A stretch of DNA of 64,000 nucleotides, taken from positions 3,661,501 through 3,725,500 of the forward strand of contig NC_011898.1 of the NCBI RefSeq assembly GCF_000022065.1, in the 5' to 3' direction. The stretch is from Ruminiclostridium cellulolyticum H10. Its GTDB lineage: Bacteria > Bacillota > Clostridia > Acetivibrionales > DSM-1351. The notes below the pieces were generated by a model. It did not search any database, had not been told where the DNA came from, and saw only the letters and a list, made by a program, of their open reading frames with translations. This document shows positions 52,371 to 62,073 of the stretch, one piece after another; the first letter of the stretch is position 1; every line of letters starts with the position of its first letter. A program made the translations under genes and the position numbers.

Positions 52371-53648
52371 TTATTTAATAACCGCCATACCGCCCATGTA
52401 AGGCTGCAATGCAACAGGTATATTTACCGAGCCGTCTTGATTAAGGTTGTTTTCCAGAAATGCAATAAGCATTCTCGGAGGAGCAACAACTGTATTATTC
52501 AAAGTATGAGCAAAGTATTTTCCGTTTTCACCGTCAACACGGATTTTTAAGCGACGTGCCTGAGCATCCCCAAGGTTTGAACAACTTCCAACCTCGAAAT
52601 ATTTCTTTTGTCTTGGTGACCATGCTTCTATATCCACTGATTTAACCTTCAAATCTGCAAGGTCTCCCGAACAACATTCCAGAGTCCTAACTGGAATATC
52701 CAGTGAGCGGAATAAATCAACTGTGTTCTGCCACATTTTTTCATACCAAATCATGCCGTCCTCAGGCTTGCAGACAACTACCATTTCCTGTTTTTCAAAT
52801 TGGTGGATTCTGTAAACCCCTCTTTCCTCTATACCGTGAGCTCCCTTTTCCTTTCTAAAACAGGGTGAGTAACTGGTCAGGGTGTGAGGCAGTGATGCTT
52901 CAGGTATAATTGTATCTATAAACTTACCTATCATGGAGTGTTCACTTGTACCAATGAGAAACAAATCCTCGCCCTCAATTTTGTACATCATTGCTTCCAT
53001 TTCAGCAAAGCTCATAACCCCTGTTACAACCTCGCTGCGTATCATGAAGGGAGGTATGCAGTATGTGAATCCTTGGTTTATCATAAAGTCTCTTGCGTAT
53101 GAAATTACTGCCGAATGAAGTCTTGCTACATCCCCCATCAGGTAGTAGAAGCCATTACCTGCAACCTTTCTGGCACTGTCAAGATCAATTCCCTTTAGCT
53201 TTTCCATAATTTCAGTATGATATGGAACCTCAAAATCAGGAACTACAGGCTCTCCATAACGTTGAACCTCCACGTTCTCACTGTCATCCTTTCCTATAGG
53301 AACGCTGGGGTCAATTATATTTGGAATAGCCATGAGAACATTTTTTACTTTCTCTTCAAGCTCATTCTCTTTAGCCTCTAACGCTGCAAGACATTCCGAT
53401 TGAGCTGTAACCTGCTGCTTCATTTCCTCTGCCTCAGCCTTTTTCCCTTGAGCCATAAGCCCGCCGATCTGCTTTGAAATCTTGTTTCTGTTAGCTCGCA
53501 ATGCTTCCGCCTCTTGCTTTGCACTTCTCAGCTCGGAATCCAGAGAAATAACCTCATCAACTAAACCAAGCTTTTTGTCCTGAAATTTATTCCTTATATT
53601 TTGCTTTACGATTTCGGGATTCTCCCTGACAAATTTTAAATCCAACAT
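52371..53648 (-). CDS. serS: Seryl-tRNA synthetase
   Basis: A 425-residue class II synthetase. N-terminal coiled-coil arm (residues about 30-105), class II motif 2 around SPCFRKEKGAHGIEERGVYR then IHQFEKQEM, and motif 3 near NTVVAPPRMLIAFLEN. It charges tRNA-Ser. ATG 53648 follows GGAGG by seven bases. Expression is controlled by the T-box leader upstream. Confidence 0.97.
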   Translation of the reverse strand: MLDLKFVRENPEIVKQNIRNKFQDKKLGLVDEVISLDSELRSAKQEAEALRANRNKISKQIGGLMAQGKKAEAEEMKQQVTAQSECLAALEAKENELEEKVKNVLMAIPNIIDPSVPIGKDDSENVEVQRYGEPVVPDFEVPYHTEIMEKLKGIDLDSARKVAGNGFYYLMGDVARLHSAVISYARDFMINQGFTYCIPPFMIRSEVVTGVMSFAEMEAMMYKIEGEDLFLIGTSEHSMIGKFIDTIIPEASLPHTLTSYSPCFRKEKGAHGIEERGVYRIHQFEKQEMVVVCKPEDGMIWYEKMWQNTVDLFRSLDIPVRTLECCSGDLADLKVKSVDIEAWSPRQKKYFEVGSCSNLGDAQARRLKIRVDGENGKYFAHTLNNTVVAPPRMLIAFLENNLNQDGSVNIPVALQPYMGGMAVIK

Positions 53649-53699
53649 ATTTGTTCCTCCTGTATAAAATATTATAGTTTTCCAACTTAGAATAAAATC

Positions 53700-53950
53700 A
53701 AAAAAACCTTCCAATCCCATATAAAATACTGGGACGGAAGGTATCCGCGTTGCCACCCAAATTGCCGGTATGTAAATTACCGACCTCTCGACATAAGTAG
53801 GATAAAGGGTACCAACCTTTCGATTCATCACCGACAGCTCCAAAAGTGGATAGATCTATTCTTTCACCGATTTTCACCACCCATCGGCTCTCTTGAGAAG
53901 TAAATAAATCATAGCTTTTATAATCGCTGTTTTTTGATATTTTTATATTA
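53700..53950 (-). promoter_or_regulatory. T-box riboswitch of serS
   Basis: On the minus strand, the conserved GGGTGGCAACGCGG sequence (53744-53757) precedes a terminator stem (CCTTCC...GGAAGG, 53707-53741) with a T7 run. The leader is about 250 bases. Uncharged tRNA binding would favour the antiterminator and raise serS expression. The serine specificity follows from the gene; I did not fix the specifier codon. Confidence 0.9.
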
Positions 53951-53956
53951 TTTTCT

Positions 53957-53985
53957 ATTATATATATATTTATTCCTGTTTTCAA
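53957..53985 (-). promoter_or_regulatory. Promoter of the serS T-box leader
   Basis: TTGAAA (53985-53980), a 17-base spacer and TATAAT (53962-53957) on the minus strand, placing transcription start near 53950. Confidence 0.75.
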
Positions 53986-54000
53986 GTATTCATGTATCTT

Positions 54001-54561
54001 TTAATCAACCGCATCACATTCACGCATTGCTAGAATAGTCTGCTGTATGAGATAATCCAGTTCCCACCCGAGTAATTCGGCACCACGTTCTATAACCTCT
54101 CTGGAACATCCCGCTGCAAAACTGGAAGTCTTGTACTTTTTCTTAACCGATTTAACCTCAAGTTCCGAAACGCTTTTCGAAGGCCTCATAAGAGCTACAG
54201 CACCAATCAGCCCCGTTAGCTCATCTACTGCATAAAGAACCTTTTCCATTTGATGTTCCGGCCTTATATCTACAGTAAGGGCATAGCCATGACTTGCTGT
54301 CGCACGAATAATCCTCGGGTCGATTCCTCTTTCCTTCATTATTTCCTGCTGCTTTATACAGTGTTCCTCCGGATATTGCTCAAAATCCAGATCATGCAGC
54401 AAACCTACGATTCCCCAGAAATCCTCTTCTTCTGAATATCCCAGCTGCCTTGCGAAATATCTCATTACACCTTCTACAACCTGTGCGTGTTTCAAATGAA
54501 AAGCGTCCTTATTATATTCTGTAAGCAGCTCCCACGCTTTCTCCCTTGTAAGGGTACTCAT
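54001..54561 (-). CDS. HD-domain phosphohydrolase family protein
   Basis: A 186-residue protein with the metal-binding HD motif: LKHAQVVEGVMRYFARQLGY, then GLLHDLDFEQYPEEH and later ASHGYAL and AVDELTGLIGA. HD proteins hydrolyse phosphate esters, often nucleotides, but the substrate is not predictable. A stand-alone gene between patB and serS. Confidence 0.85.
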   Translation of the reverse strand: MSTLTREKAWELLTEYNKDAFHLKHAQVVEGVMRYFARQLGYSEEEDFWGIVGLLHDLDFEQYPEEHCIKQQEIMKERGIDPRIIRATASHGYALTVDIRPEHQMEKVLYAVDELTGLIGAVALMRPSKSVSELEVKSVKKKYKTSSFAAGCSREVIERGAELLGWELDYLIQQTILAMRECDAVD

Positions 54562-54610
54562 AATTACTTCACCTCTTCTGTAAAAATATCAAAGATATAT
54601 TGTATATCTA

Positions 54611-55786
54611 TTATAGTCGGTTTACAGCGGCTTCAAGCTGCAAAAACGCCTTCTCCAGTATTACCCTTGGGCAGGCAATATTTATTCTTTGAAAGCCTTT
54701 TCCCTCGTCTCCGAACATTGTACCACTATCAAGCCATAGTCTTGCATCACTTACTATAAGTTTTTCAAGTTCTTTTTCAGTTAAACCCAGCTCTGTAAAA
54801 TCCATCCATACTAAATAAGTCCCCTGTGGCTCCACAAGTTTTATCTTTGGCAGCCTTTCAGCTAAAAAGTTTCTTACAAAGGAGAGGTTTCCTGCCAGGT
54901 AAGCCTTTAGCTGTTGCAGCCATTCATGACCATGCTCATAGGCAGCTTTACAGGCAACAATACCCATAGTATTGAGCTGCCCGTGTCCGGTCCTGCTAAT
55001 TTCATTTTTTATTGCTTCTTTAAGCTCCCTGTTGCTTATTATAATATTGGACACTTGGAGTCCCGCAAGGTTAAATGTCTTGCTGGGAGCGGTACAGGTA
55101 ACGGTTATTTTGCCGAATTCAGGCTTTATATTTGCAAAAACCTGATGCCTGTAACCGCTGTAAATAAAGTCAGCGTGAATTTCATCGGATATAACTGTAA
55201 CACCATGCTTTATGCATATGTCTCCAAGCCGTATGAGTTCATCTCTTGTCCAGACCCTTCCTACCGGGTTATGTGGATTGCACAGAATGAACAGTTTTAC
55301 ACCGTTCTCTATTATTTTTGTCTCAAAATCCTCAAAATCCATTGAATAGGTTCCGCTATTATATATGAGAGGATTATTTACAAGAATCCGTTTATTATCG
55401 AGTATTACTTTTGAAAAAGGAAAATATACAGGCCTTTGAATCATAACAGCATCGCCTTTGTTGGTAAGTGCCCTGACGGTCATGGCAATTGCAAACACAA
55501 CGCCGGGCGTTTTAACGAGCCATGATGAATGTATTTGCCAATCATAGTTTTCCGTAAACCACTTTTGGAGAGTCAAAAAATAATCCTCTCTTGTTTCAGT
55601 GTACCCAAAAACACCGTGCTTACCTGATTTTACAAGGGCATCTATAACTGGAGCGGGAGTTCTGAAATCCATATCTGCAACCCATAAAGAGATAGCATCA
55701 TCAGGTATCCCGTTAACACCATAAAAATCATGCTTTATCGAATCGGTATCTTTTCTGTCAATTATTTCATCAAAATTATAGTCCAT
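54611..55786 (-). CDS. patB: PatB/MalY-type PLP-dependent C-S lyase
   Basis: A 391-residue fold-type I aminotransferase-like enzyme. It has the family start MDYNFDEIIDRKDTDSIKHD, LWVADMDFRTPAPVIDAL, CNPHNPVGRVW, SDEIHADF and the PLP lysine in APSKTFNLAGL. PatB/MalY enzymes cleave cystathionine or cysteine conjugates, so it fits sulfur amino acid metabolism, and it lies divergent from cysK. Confidence 0.92.
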   Translation of the reverse strand: MDYNFDEIIDRKDTDSIKHDFYGVNGIPDDAISLWVADMDFRTPAPVIDALVKSGKHGVFGYTETREDYFLTLQKWFTENYDWQIHSSWLVKTPGVVFAIAMTVRALTNKGDAVMIQRPVYFPFSKVILDNKRILVNNPLIYNSGTYSMDFEDFETKIIENGVKLFILCNPHNPVGRVWTRDELIRLGDICIKHGVTVISDEIHADFIYSGYRHQVFANIKPEFGKITVTCTAPSKTFNLAGLQVSNIIISNRELKEAIKNEISRTGHGQLNTMGIVACKAAYEHGHEWLQQLKAYLAGNLSFVRNFLAERLPKIKLVEPQGTYLVWMDFTELGLTEKELEKLIVSDARLWLDSGTMFGDEGKGFQRINIACPRVILEKAFLQLEAAVNRL

Positions 55787-55897
55787 AAATAACCTCCTTT
55801 ACGCTTAAATTAATACCTTTAATCTTACAATGATAAGAAATCAAAGTCAATATCCTACTAAACATATATGTAAAATATTCTTAGTAATTCTAAAGTA

Positions 55898-55926
55898 TTG
55901 ACATTTATAAACTGAAGGAATATAAT
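55898..55926 (+). promoter_or_regulatory. Consensus promoter of cysK
   Basis: TTGACA (55898-55903), a 17-base spacer and TATAAT (55921-55926): a perfect sigma-A promoter. Confidence 0.9.
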
Positions 55927-55943
55927 TAATTCATACTAATTAG

Positions 55944-55979
55944 ATAGGAAATATATGAAATATAAAACCTATTTCCTAT
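55944..55979. promoter_or_regulatory. Inverted repeat in the cysK leader
   Basis: ATAGGAAAT / ATTTCCTAT arms with an 18-base centre, at +12 to +48 from the predicted start. A repressor bound here would block the strong promoter; a CymR-type cysteine repressor is possible but is only a guess from the gene. Confidence 0.45.
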
Positions 55980-56031
55980 GCATAATCACTGATAATTACA
56001 TTAAACTAATATAAAAGGAGTGTATTAAAAC

Positions 56032-56964
56032 ATGGCAAATGTATATAAAAGCCTGACTGAATTAATTGGAAAAACCCCTCTTCTCGAACTGTCAAACTAT
56101 AATAAGAAATACGACTTAAAAGCAACCATTATCGCAAAACTGGAATATTTTAATCCTGCGGGAAGCGTTAAGGATAGAATAGCAAAGGCTATGATTGAGG
56201 ATGCCGAAGAAAAGGGTATCTTGAAGGAAGGCTCTGTAATAATCGAGCCTACTAGCGGTAACACAGGTATAGGTCTTGCGTCGGTTGCCGCAGCAAGAGG
56301 TTATAAGACAATTCTGACTATGCCTGAAACAATGAGTATCGAACGCAGAAACCTCTTAAAGGCATATGGTGCCGAGCTTGTATTAACCGAAGGTGCCAAG
56401 GGTATGAAGGGTGCTATTGCAAAAGCCGAGGAGCTGGCAGCGGCAACACCAAACAGCTTTATTCCGGGTCAGTTTGTAAATCCCGCAAACCCCGCGGTTC
56501 ACAAAGCTACTACCGGCCCTGAGATCTGGGAGGATACAGACGGAAAAGTTGATATATTTGTATCAGGAATAGGTACAGGGGGAACAATCACCGGAACAGG
56601 TGAGTATCTTAAATCACAGAACCCAAATGTAAAAGTAGTTGCAGTTGAACCGGCAGGCTCCCCTGTCCTTTCCAAGGGAACAACAGGGCCTCACAAGATT
56701 CAGGGTATAGGTGCGGGGTTTGTTCCTGATACGTTAAATACAAAGATATATGATGAAATAATTGCAGTCGAGAATGAAGACTCTTTTGTAGTCGGAAGAG
56801 AACTTTCTAAGGCAGAAGGTCTGTTAGTTGGTATTTCATCAGGTGCAGCACTCTGGGCGGCAACTGAGCTTGCAAAGCGTCCCGAAAATGCGGGAAAGAC
56901 TATTGTAGTACTGCTTCCAGACACTGGCGAAAGATATCTTTCAACACCTTTGTTCTCTGAATAA
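56032..56964 (+). CDS. cysK: Cysteine synthase (O-acetylserine sulfhydrylase)
   Basis: A 310-residue PLP enzyme. PLP lysine in [14 protein letters not shown] (residue about 45), the TSGNTGIG loop, [10 protein letters not shown] phosphate loop and GISSGAAL. It forms cysteine from O-acetylserine and sulfide. ATG 56032 with AAAGGAG upstream. Confidence 0.96.
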   Translation: MANVYKSLTELIGKTPLLELSNYNKKYDLKATIIAKLEYFNPAGSVKDRIAKAMIEDAEEKGILKEGSVIIEPTSGNTGIGLASVAAARGYKTILTMPETMSIERRNLLKAYGAELVLTEGAKGMKGAIAKAEELAAATPNSFIPGQFVNPANPAVHKATTGPEIWEDTDGKVDIFVSGIGTGGTITGTGEYLKSQNPNVKVVAVEPAGSPVLSKGTTGPHKIQGIGAGFVPDTLNTKIYDEIIAVENEDSFVVGRELSKAEGLLVGISSGAALWAATELAKRPENAGKTIVVLLPDTGERYLSTPLFSE

Positions 56965-56992
56965 TAAGCATAATAAATTAAACTCACCAGTC

Positions 56993-57036
56993 AAAAGGCA
57001 GATGAAAAGCTAAAAACGTTTTCTTCTGTCTTTTTT
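56993..57036 (+). terminator. Terminator of cysK
   Basis: AAAGGCAGATGAAAA pairs with TTTTCTTCTGTCTTT, followed by T6, 30 bases after cysK. Confidence 0.8.
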
Positions 57037-57139
57037 CCTTTTTATGTTTATTTCGTCGGCATTGAAATAACACTTTATAAATGTTAAAGTATATTCAATA
57101 AGTTACATAGTGACGGTTAATAGTAAGGGTGTGAACAGT

Positions 57140-57934
57140 TTGGTTGTATTGATTACAGCTGGTGGAACAACGGAAAAAATTGATGATGTAAGAGCTATTT
57201 CAAACAATTCCACCGGGAAATTGGGGACTGCTATAGCAGAAGCCTTTTTGAGTTGTGAAAGCATTTCTATAGAAAAGATTTACTATGTCTGCGGACAAAA
57301 CGCCGTTGTACCTTCATCCGATAAAGTAAGAATAATAAGAATTGACGGTGTAGCGCAGCTTGCATCTGAATTGCAAGAAATCCTTGAAAGCCGTAAGGTT
57401 GATATAGTCATTCATTCCATGGCAGTAAGCGATTATGGTGTTGATTTCGTTACAACTAAAAACAGTATTTTCAGGTCCATTGAAACATTTATTACGGAGA
57501 AATCCGATAAACTTACAACTCTTCCTCCAAGAGACCTTGCTTCAAACATAACCGACTATATTTTCAGCAACTCGGCAGTTAATAATGAAAACAAGCTTAG
57601 TTCCGATATAAACGATCTTATAATCAGTCTTAAAAAAACTCCTAAGATTATAGGAATGATAAAAAAACTCCAGCCTGAAACAACACTTGTTGGTTTCAAG
57701 CTGTTGAGCAATGTAGCAAAGGAAGAGTTAATAGACGTAGGCTTCGGTCTTCTAGAGAAAAACAATTGTGAAATGGTTCTGGCAAATGATATGACCAGGA
57801 TAACAAAGGACAGTCATACGGGCCATTTGATTTTCAAGGACAGGACCTACCTGACCTTTGAAACAAAAGCACAAATAGCAAATGCCATAGCTGCCCACTC
57901 TATTGAAATTGCTTTGGGCAAAGGGAGGATATAG
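57140..57934 (+). CDS. coaB: Phosphopantothenate-cysteine ligase (separate CoaB)
   Basis: A 264-residue protein starting at TTG 57140 with AAGGGTG ahead. It opens with VVLITAGGTTEKIDDVRAIS and NNSTGKLG, the nucleotide-binding start of CoaB, and has the later ANDMTRI motif and a C-terminal FETKAQIANAIA. It joins cysteine to 4'-phosphopantothenate. Unlike most bacteria it is a separate gene, just upstream of coaC with one base between stop and start. Confidence 0.88.
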   Translation: MVVLITAGGTTEKIDDVRAISNNSTGKLGTAIAEAFLSCESISIEKIYYVCGQNAVVPSSDKVRIIRIDGVAQLASELQEILESRKVDIVIHSMAVSDYGVDFVTTKNSIFRSIETFITEKSDKLTTLPPRDLASNITDYIFSNSAVNNENKLSSDINDLIISLKKTPKIIGMIKKLQPETTLVGFKLLSNVAKEELIDVGFGLLEKNNCEMVLANDMTRITKDSHTGHLIFKDRTYLTFETKAQIANAIAAHSIEIALGKGRI

Positions 57935-57935
57935 C

Positions 57936-58472
57936 ATGAGAAATATTATTCTTGGAGTTACAGGAAGTATTGCAGCCTACAAAGCAGCTGACATAGCAAA
58001 TATACTAACCAAGCGTGGTTACAACGTGGACGTTATTATGACAAAGAGTGCAATGGAATTTATTACTCCCCTGACATTTCAATCCCTGACCAAAAACAAG
58101 GTTTACTTGAATATGTTTGAGGAGATTACGCCAAAAGAAATAAAGCACATATCTCTTGCAAAGAAAGCCGACTTGTGCCTGATTGCCCCTGCCAGTGCAA
58201 ACCTGATAGGTAAGATTGTATCCGGCATCGCCGATGATATGCTGACAACAGTAGTTATGGCAATGAACAATGTTCCTGTTTACATTTGTCCTGCAATGAA
58301 CACCAACATGTACAACAACCCAATTGTTCAGCGAAATATCACAACTCTGTCAGAATTGGGTTACAGGTTTATTGATCCCAAAGAAGCTGTTCTGGCCTGC
58401 GGTGACCTTGGAAAGGGTGCGTTGGCTGATGTGGAAACAATAATAAATACGGTCGAAGGGTATTTTAAATAG
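57936..58472 (+). CDS. coaC: Phosphopantothenoylcysteine decarboxylase (separate CoaC)
   Basis: A 178-residue flavoprotein: ILGVTGSIAAYKAADIANIL with the catalytic-type His in KHISLAKKAD, the PAMNTNMYNNP substrate loop and the late Cys in LACGDLGKGAL. It decarboxylates the product of CoaB in coenzyme A synthesis. ATG 57936 after AGGGAGG. Confidence 0.93.
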   Translation: MRNIILGVTGSIAAYKAADIANILTKRGYNVDVIMTKSAMEFITPLTFQSLTKNKVYLNMFEEITPKEIKHISLAKKADLCLIAPASANLIGKIVSGIADDMLTTVVMAMNNVPVYICPAMNTNMYNNPIVQRNITTLSELGYRFIDPKEAVLACGDLGKGALADVETIINTVEGYFK

Positions 58473-58530
58473 TCTGTTTAGTGGGTATATATATACCATA
58501 ATCTTTGTAATAATATACCAGGAGGTCCCA

Positions 58531-59568
58531 ATGAAGGAATTAATTGATAAACTATATGAAACACAAGTGCTTGAAAGAAAAGAGCTAGTACACTTACTCA
58601 ACAATTTCAGTGCTGATATAAGCGACTATTTGTTCGAAAAATCACGATTAGTTGCAAAGAACAACTTTGGTAACTCTATTTATACAAGGGGCTTAATAGA
58701 ATTTACTAATTTTTGTAAAAACGACTGTTATTACTGTGGTATCAGCAAAAGCAATAAAAATGCAGACAGATATAGATTAAGCATGGAAGAAATTTTGTCC
58801 TGCTGTGAAACAGGGTACGAACTTGGTTTTAGAACCTTCGTATTACAGGGCGGTGATGATGGATATTATTCAGTAGATAAAGTTGTTGAAATCATAAAAA
58901 AAATAAAATCAGCTTACCCTGACTGTGCTATTACCCTTTCTATCGGAGAGCATAGCTATGAGTCATACAAAAAATTTTATGAAGCCGGGGCTGATCGTTA
59001 TCTGCTTCGCCACGAAACAGCAACAGACGTCCATTATAAAAAACTCCATCCCGCAGAACTTTCATTGGCAAACAGAAAGCAATGTCTGTACAATCTGAAG
59101 GAAATTGGCTTTCAGGTGGGAACAGGCTTTATGATAGGCTCTCCATTCCAGACTGTCGAAAACTTAGCAGATGACCTTCTTTTTATAAAGGAATTCAAAC
59201 CTCACATGATAGGTATAGGACCCTTCATACCACACAAGGACACAAGGTTTTTCAATGAAAAGCAAGGCAGTCTTGAACTGACTCTTTTACTTATAGGAAT
59301 ATTACGGCTTATGCACCCAAAAGTCCTTATTCCTGCAACGACTGCTCTGGGTACAATTGACCCAAAGGGACGTGAAAAGGGCATCCTTGCGGGGGCAAAT
59401 GTTGTTATGCCAAATCTTTCTCCTGTTAATGTCAGAAATAAATACTCTTTGTATGACAACAAGATATGCACTGGAGAAGAAGCCGCAGAATGTAGGTTCT
59501 GCCTCCAAAACCGTATGCAGAAGATCGGCTACGAGCTTGTAATAGACAGAGGAGATTACAAAGAATAG
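58531..59568 (+). CDS. hydE: [FeFe]-hydrogenase H-cluster radical SAM maturase HydE
   Basis: A 345-residue radical SAM enzyme. The cluster motif C-x3-C-x2-C appears in FTNFCKNDCYYCGISKSN, followed by FVLQGGDDGYY, HETATDVHYKKLHP and GFMIGSPFQT. These match HydE, which helps build the dithiolate-bridged H-cluster. ATG with AGGAGG upstream. The neighbouring genes are not other hydrogenase genes. Confidence 0.9.
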   Translation: MKELIDKLYETQVLERKELVHLLNNFSADISDYLFEKSRLVAKNNFGNSIYTRGLIEFTNFCKNDCYYCGISKSNKNADRYRLSMEEILSCCETGYELGFRTFVLQGGDDGYYSVDKVVEIIKKIKSAYPDCAITLSIGEHSYESYKKFYEAGADRYLLRHETATDVHYKKLHPAELSLANRKQCLYNLKEIGFQVGTGFMIGSPFQTVENLADDLLFIKEFKPHMIGIGPFIPHKDTRFFNEKQGSLELTLLLIGILRLMHPKVLIPATTALGTIDPKGREKGILAGANVVMPNLSPVNVRNKYSLYDNKICTGEEAAECRFCLQNRMQKIGYELVIDRGDYKE

Positions 59569-59578
59569 CACAAAAACA

Positions 59579-59622
59579 GGGTTGTCGCAAAACATAGAGT
59601 TTTTTCTGTTTTGCGACAACCC
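59579..59622. terminator. Strong bidirectional terminator after hydE
   Basis: Sixteen-base perfect arms GGGTTGTCGCAAAACA / TGTTTTGCGACAACCC with a T-rich tail on the plus strand; it separates the converging hydE and PH-domain genes. Confidence 0.9.
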
Positions 59623-59640
59623 CTTTATTTTTTTTAAAAG

Positions 59641-60012
59641 CTATTTAAGCAGAGCATTTGCAATAAGTTTATCAAACTTCCTAATGTCAACACCTTTTTG
59701 AAGATTAATTTTAATGTGACCTGCTCTTGTCCACAACTCAACTTCTGCATTAAAATCCAAAAATCTGCCTGCGTTTTCCGTAGACCACATATTGATTGAA
59801 GAATACGGTAAAGAATATACCTCAACCTTTTTACCGGTAAGTCCCTGTGCATCCCTTACAATCAGCCTCTTATTAGTGAATATTGCACTGTCACGAAATG
59901 TTTTATAGGCAGCTACCGCCACTTCACCTTCCACCATCAGATCGATTACATCATCAGGGATAGGACATTCTGATACCAGAGTCCATACCAGAATACTACT
60001 TGTTTCAGCCAT
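59641..60012 (-). CDS. Bacterial PH-domain protein
   Basis: A 123-residue protein with the bacterial pleckstrin-like pattern (AAYKTFRDSAIFTNKRLIVR, then EVYSLPYSSINMWSTENAG and ELWTRAGHIKINL). Known in many Firmicutes; function unknown. ATG 60012 after GAGGAGG. Confidence 0.8.
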   Translation of the reverse strand: MAETSSILVWTLVSECPIPDDVIDLMVEGEVAVAAYKTFRDSAIFTNKRLIVRDAQGLTGKKVEVYSLPYSSINMWSTENAGRFLDFNAEVELWTRAGHIKINLQKGVDIRKFDKLIANALLK

Positions 60013-60129
60013 ACCAAATTCCTCCTCAAACGTTATTATTGTGGAATCCTATAGTAAAATTGTATTCAATTACCAATATACTATACCGTAAAACAGAATT
60101 CAACGGCTGTTAATCTCTTATTTTACAAA

Positions 60130-61230
60130 TCACCTTACTACTCTTGCACTCTGCCCTTTCATAATACTTTCAACCTCCTTAAGGCTTGCCATGGAAGTAT
60201 CACCGGGTGTTGTCATTGCAAGTGCACCATGGGCCACACCGTAGTTTACAGCCTTTTGTGCATCTCCTGTTGTCATCAAACCATAAACCAAACCTGATGC
60301 AAAGCTGTCTCCTCCGCCTACCCTGTCATAAATCTCAAGTCCGGGGAATTCCATAGACTTGTAAATAGTGCCTTCCGCCCAGCATATTGCACGCCAGTCA
60401 TTTATGGTAGCTGTTTTTACTCCTCTTAGAGTAGTGGCAACCACCTTTAAATTGGGGTATTCCTCAACGACCCTGTCTATCATCTTCTTGTATCCTTCTA
60501 TATCCAGTTCTTTCAGGTTTTTGTCATTTCCCTCAACTTCAAAACCCAGGCACTGTGTAAAATCCTCTTCATTTCCGATCATTACATCAATATACTTTGC
60601 AATTTCTTTATTTACTTTCTGTGCCTTCTTGTTTCCCCCGATATAGTTCCAGAGAGAAGGTCTGTAGTTTAAGTCATAGGAAACAATAGAATTGTATTTC
60701 TTTGCAGTTTTAACGGCCTCTATAACCACATCAGGTGTAGTTTCGGATAATGCTGCAAAAATACCTCCAGTATGGAACCATCTTACCCCCAGCTTTCCAA
60801 ATATATGTTCCCAGTCAATGTCCCCTACCTTCAACTGAGAAGCTGCAGTATTTGCCCTGTCGGAAACACCAAGGGCGGCTCTTATTCCAAAGCCTTTTTC
60901 TGTGAAATTTAAACCATTTCTTACAGCCCTGCCAATACCGTCAAAAGGTATCCATTTAATCAGAGATGTATCCACACCGCCCTGTAAAACCAGATCTTCA
61001 ATAAGCTTTCCGATATCATTTTCGGCAAAAGCCGTAACAACCGCACATTTCATTCCAAAGCATTTGCGAAGTCCACGGGAAACATTGTACTCTCCTCCGC
61101 CTTCCCATACTTTGAATTCCCTGGTATTTTTTATTCTTCCATCCCCCGGATCAAGTCTCAGCATAACTTCTCCCAGAGAAATACAATCATATGTGTAACT
61201 CCCCTCCGGTTTCAAATTGATAATAGACAT
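60130..61230 (-). CDS. kdgK: 2-keto-3-deoxygluconate kinase (PfkB family)
   Basis: A 366-residue PfkB sugar kinase. Substrate-binding GGGEYNVSRGLRKCFG near residue 44 and the catalytic GGGDSFASGLVYGL near 304. With the adjacent aldolase it phosphorylates KDG to KDPG, the last steps of hexuronate or pectin breakdown. ATG 61230 with AGGAGG. It lies 34 bases after the aldolase, in one operon. Confidence 0.88.
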   Translation of the reverse strand: MSIINLKPEGSYTYDCISLGEVMLRLDPGDGRIKNTREFKVWEGGGEYNVSRGLRKCFGMKCAVVTAFAENDIGKLIEDLVLQGGVDTSLIKWIPFDGIGRAVRNGLNFTEKGFGIRAALGVSDRANTAASQLKVGDIDWEHIFGKLGVRWFHTGGIFAALSETTPDVVIEAVKTAKKYNSIVSYDLNYRPSLWNYIGGNKKAQKVNKEIAKYIDVMIGNEEDFTQCLGFEVEGNDKNLKELDIEGYKKMIDRVVEEYPNLKVVATTLRGVKTATINDWRAICWAEGTIYKSMEFPGLEIYDRVGGGDSFASGLVYGLMTTGDAQKAVNYGVAHGALAMTTPGDTSMASLKEVESIMKGQSARVVR

Positions 61231-61264
61231 AACGGCCTCCTTATTTGGTCTGTATAGGTACCTG

Positions 61265-61909
61265 TCAGACTCTAGCCTGCTTTACCTTTTCAATGAACTG
61301 TTTTCCTATAGTAACAATTGACTTGTAGTCGCCCTTTTTAGCTCCGGCAGTTAAATTTCCACCAACTCCTACCGCAACACTTCCAGCTCTAATCCATTCC
61401 GCTGTATTTTTCAGACTTACTCCTCCTGTAGGCATCAGTTTAATCTGAGGTAATGGCCCTCTGAATGCCTTAATAATGGCAGGCCCAAAAAGCTCTCCAG
61501 GGAATACCTTTACAATATCAGCACCTGCTTCCATACACTCTACAGCCTCTTTAACAGTCATGGCTCCCGGCATACAGGCAACCTGATACCTGTTGCAAAC
61601 CTTAACAACTTCTTTATTCAGGCATGGGCTGACAATAAACGTAGCTCCTGCAAGAATAGCCGCTCTCGCTGTCTCAGGGTCAAGAATAGTCCCTGCTCCT
61701 TTGAGAATCTTGTTGCCCTTGTTTGACTCTGCCAGTTTCTTAATAACGTCCAATGCACCATTTACCGTAAAGGTTATTTCGATGGCACTGATTCCCGCTT
61801 CTACACAGGAGTCGGCTATTTTTATTGCCTGTTCAGGACTTTCAGCTCTGACAACCGCTACAACACCGCAATCGCAAATTTTTTTCAGCACTATATTCTT
61901 ATCAATCAT
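61265..61909 (-). CDS. kdgA: KDPG/KHG aldolase
   Basis: A 214-residue class I aldolase: VVAVVRAESPEQAIKIADSC, the catalytic-type Glu in GISAIEITFTV, KGAGTILDPETARAAILAGA, the Schiff-base Lys in SPCLNKEVV and the LMPTGGVSL loop. It cleaves KDPG to pyruvate and glyceraldehyde 3-phosphate. First gene of the operon. Confidence 0.92.
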   Translation of the reverse strand: MIDKNIVLKKICDCGVVAVVRAESPEQAIKIADSCVEAGISAIEITFTVNGALDVIKKLAESNKGNKILKGAGTILDPETARAAILAGATFIVSPCLNKEVVKVCNRYQVACMPGAMTVKEAVECMEAGADIVKVFPGELFGPAIIKAFRGPLPQIKLMPTGGVSLKNTAEWIRAGSVAVGVGGNLTAGAKKGDYKSIVTIGKQFIEKVKQARV

Positions 61910-61960
61910 AATTTACCTCTTTTTAAAGAAATTATTGAAGAACCTTCTCTTATATATTAA

Positions 61961-61980
61961 TATACTAGTATACAAGTTTG
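61961..61980. promoter_or_regulatory. Candidate GntR operator between kdgA and gntR
   Basis: TATACTAGTATA is a perfect 12-base palindrome, followed by CAAGTTT, midway between the divergent genes. A related copy, TATACTAGCGTACAAGTTA, lies at 63001-63019, downstream of the regulator. Confidence 0.55.
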
Positions 61981-62073
61981 GTGTCAATTCAATTCAACGC
62001 TTACAGCAGTAAATTGTCAATGTATTGCTACCTGTGCTAAAATTGAATAAAGTTTCAAACATAGGAGATTACC

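Noticed and set aside
53698-53985. Minus-strand 95-codon frame upstream of serS
   Set aside because: It lies entirely within the T-box leader RNA and its promoter; the serS frame also opens upstream of its true start for the same reason.
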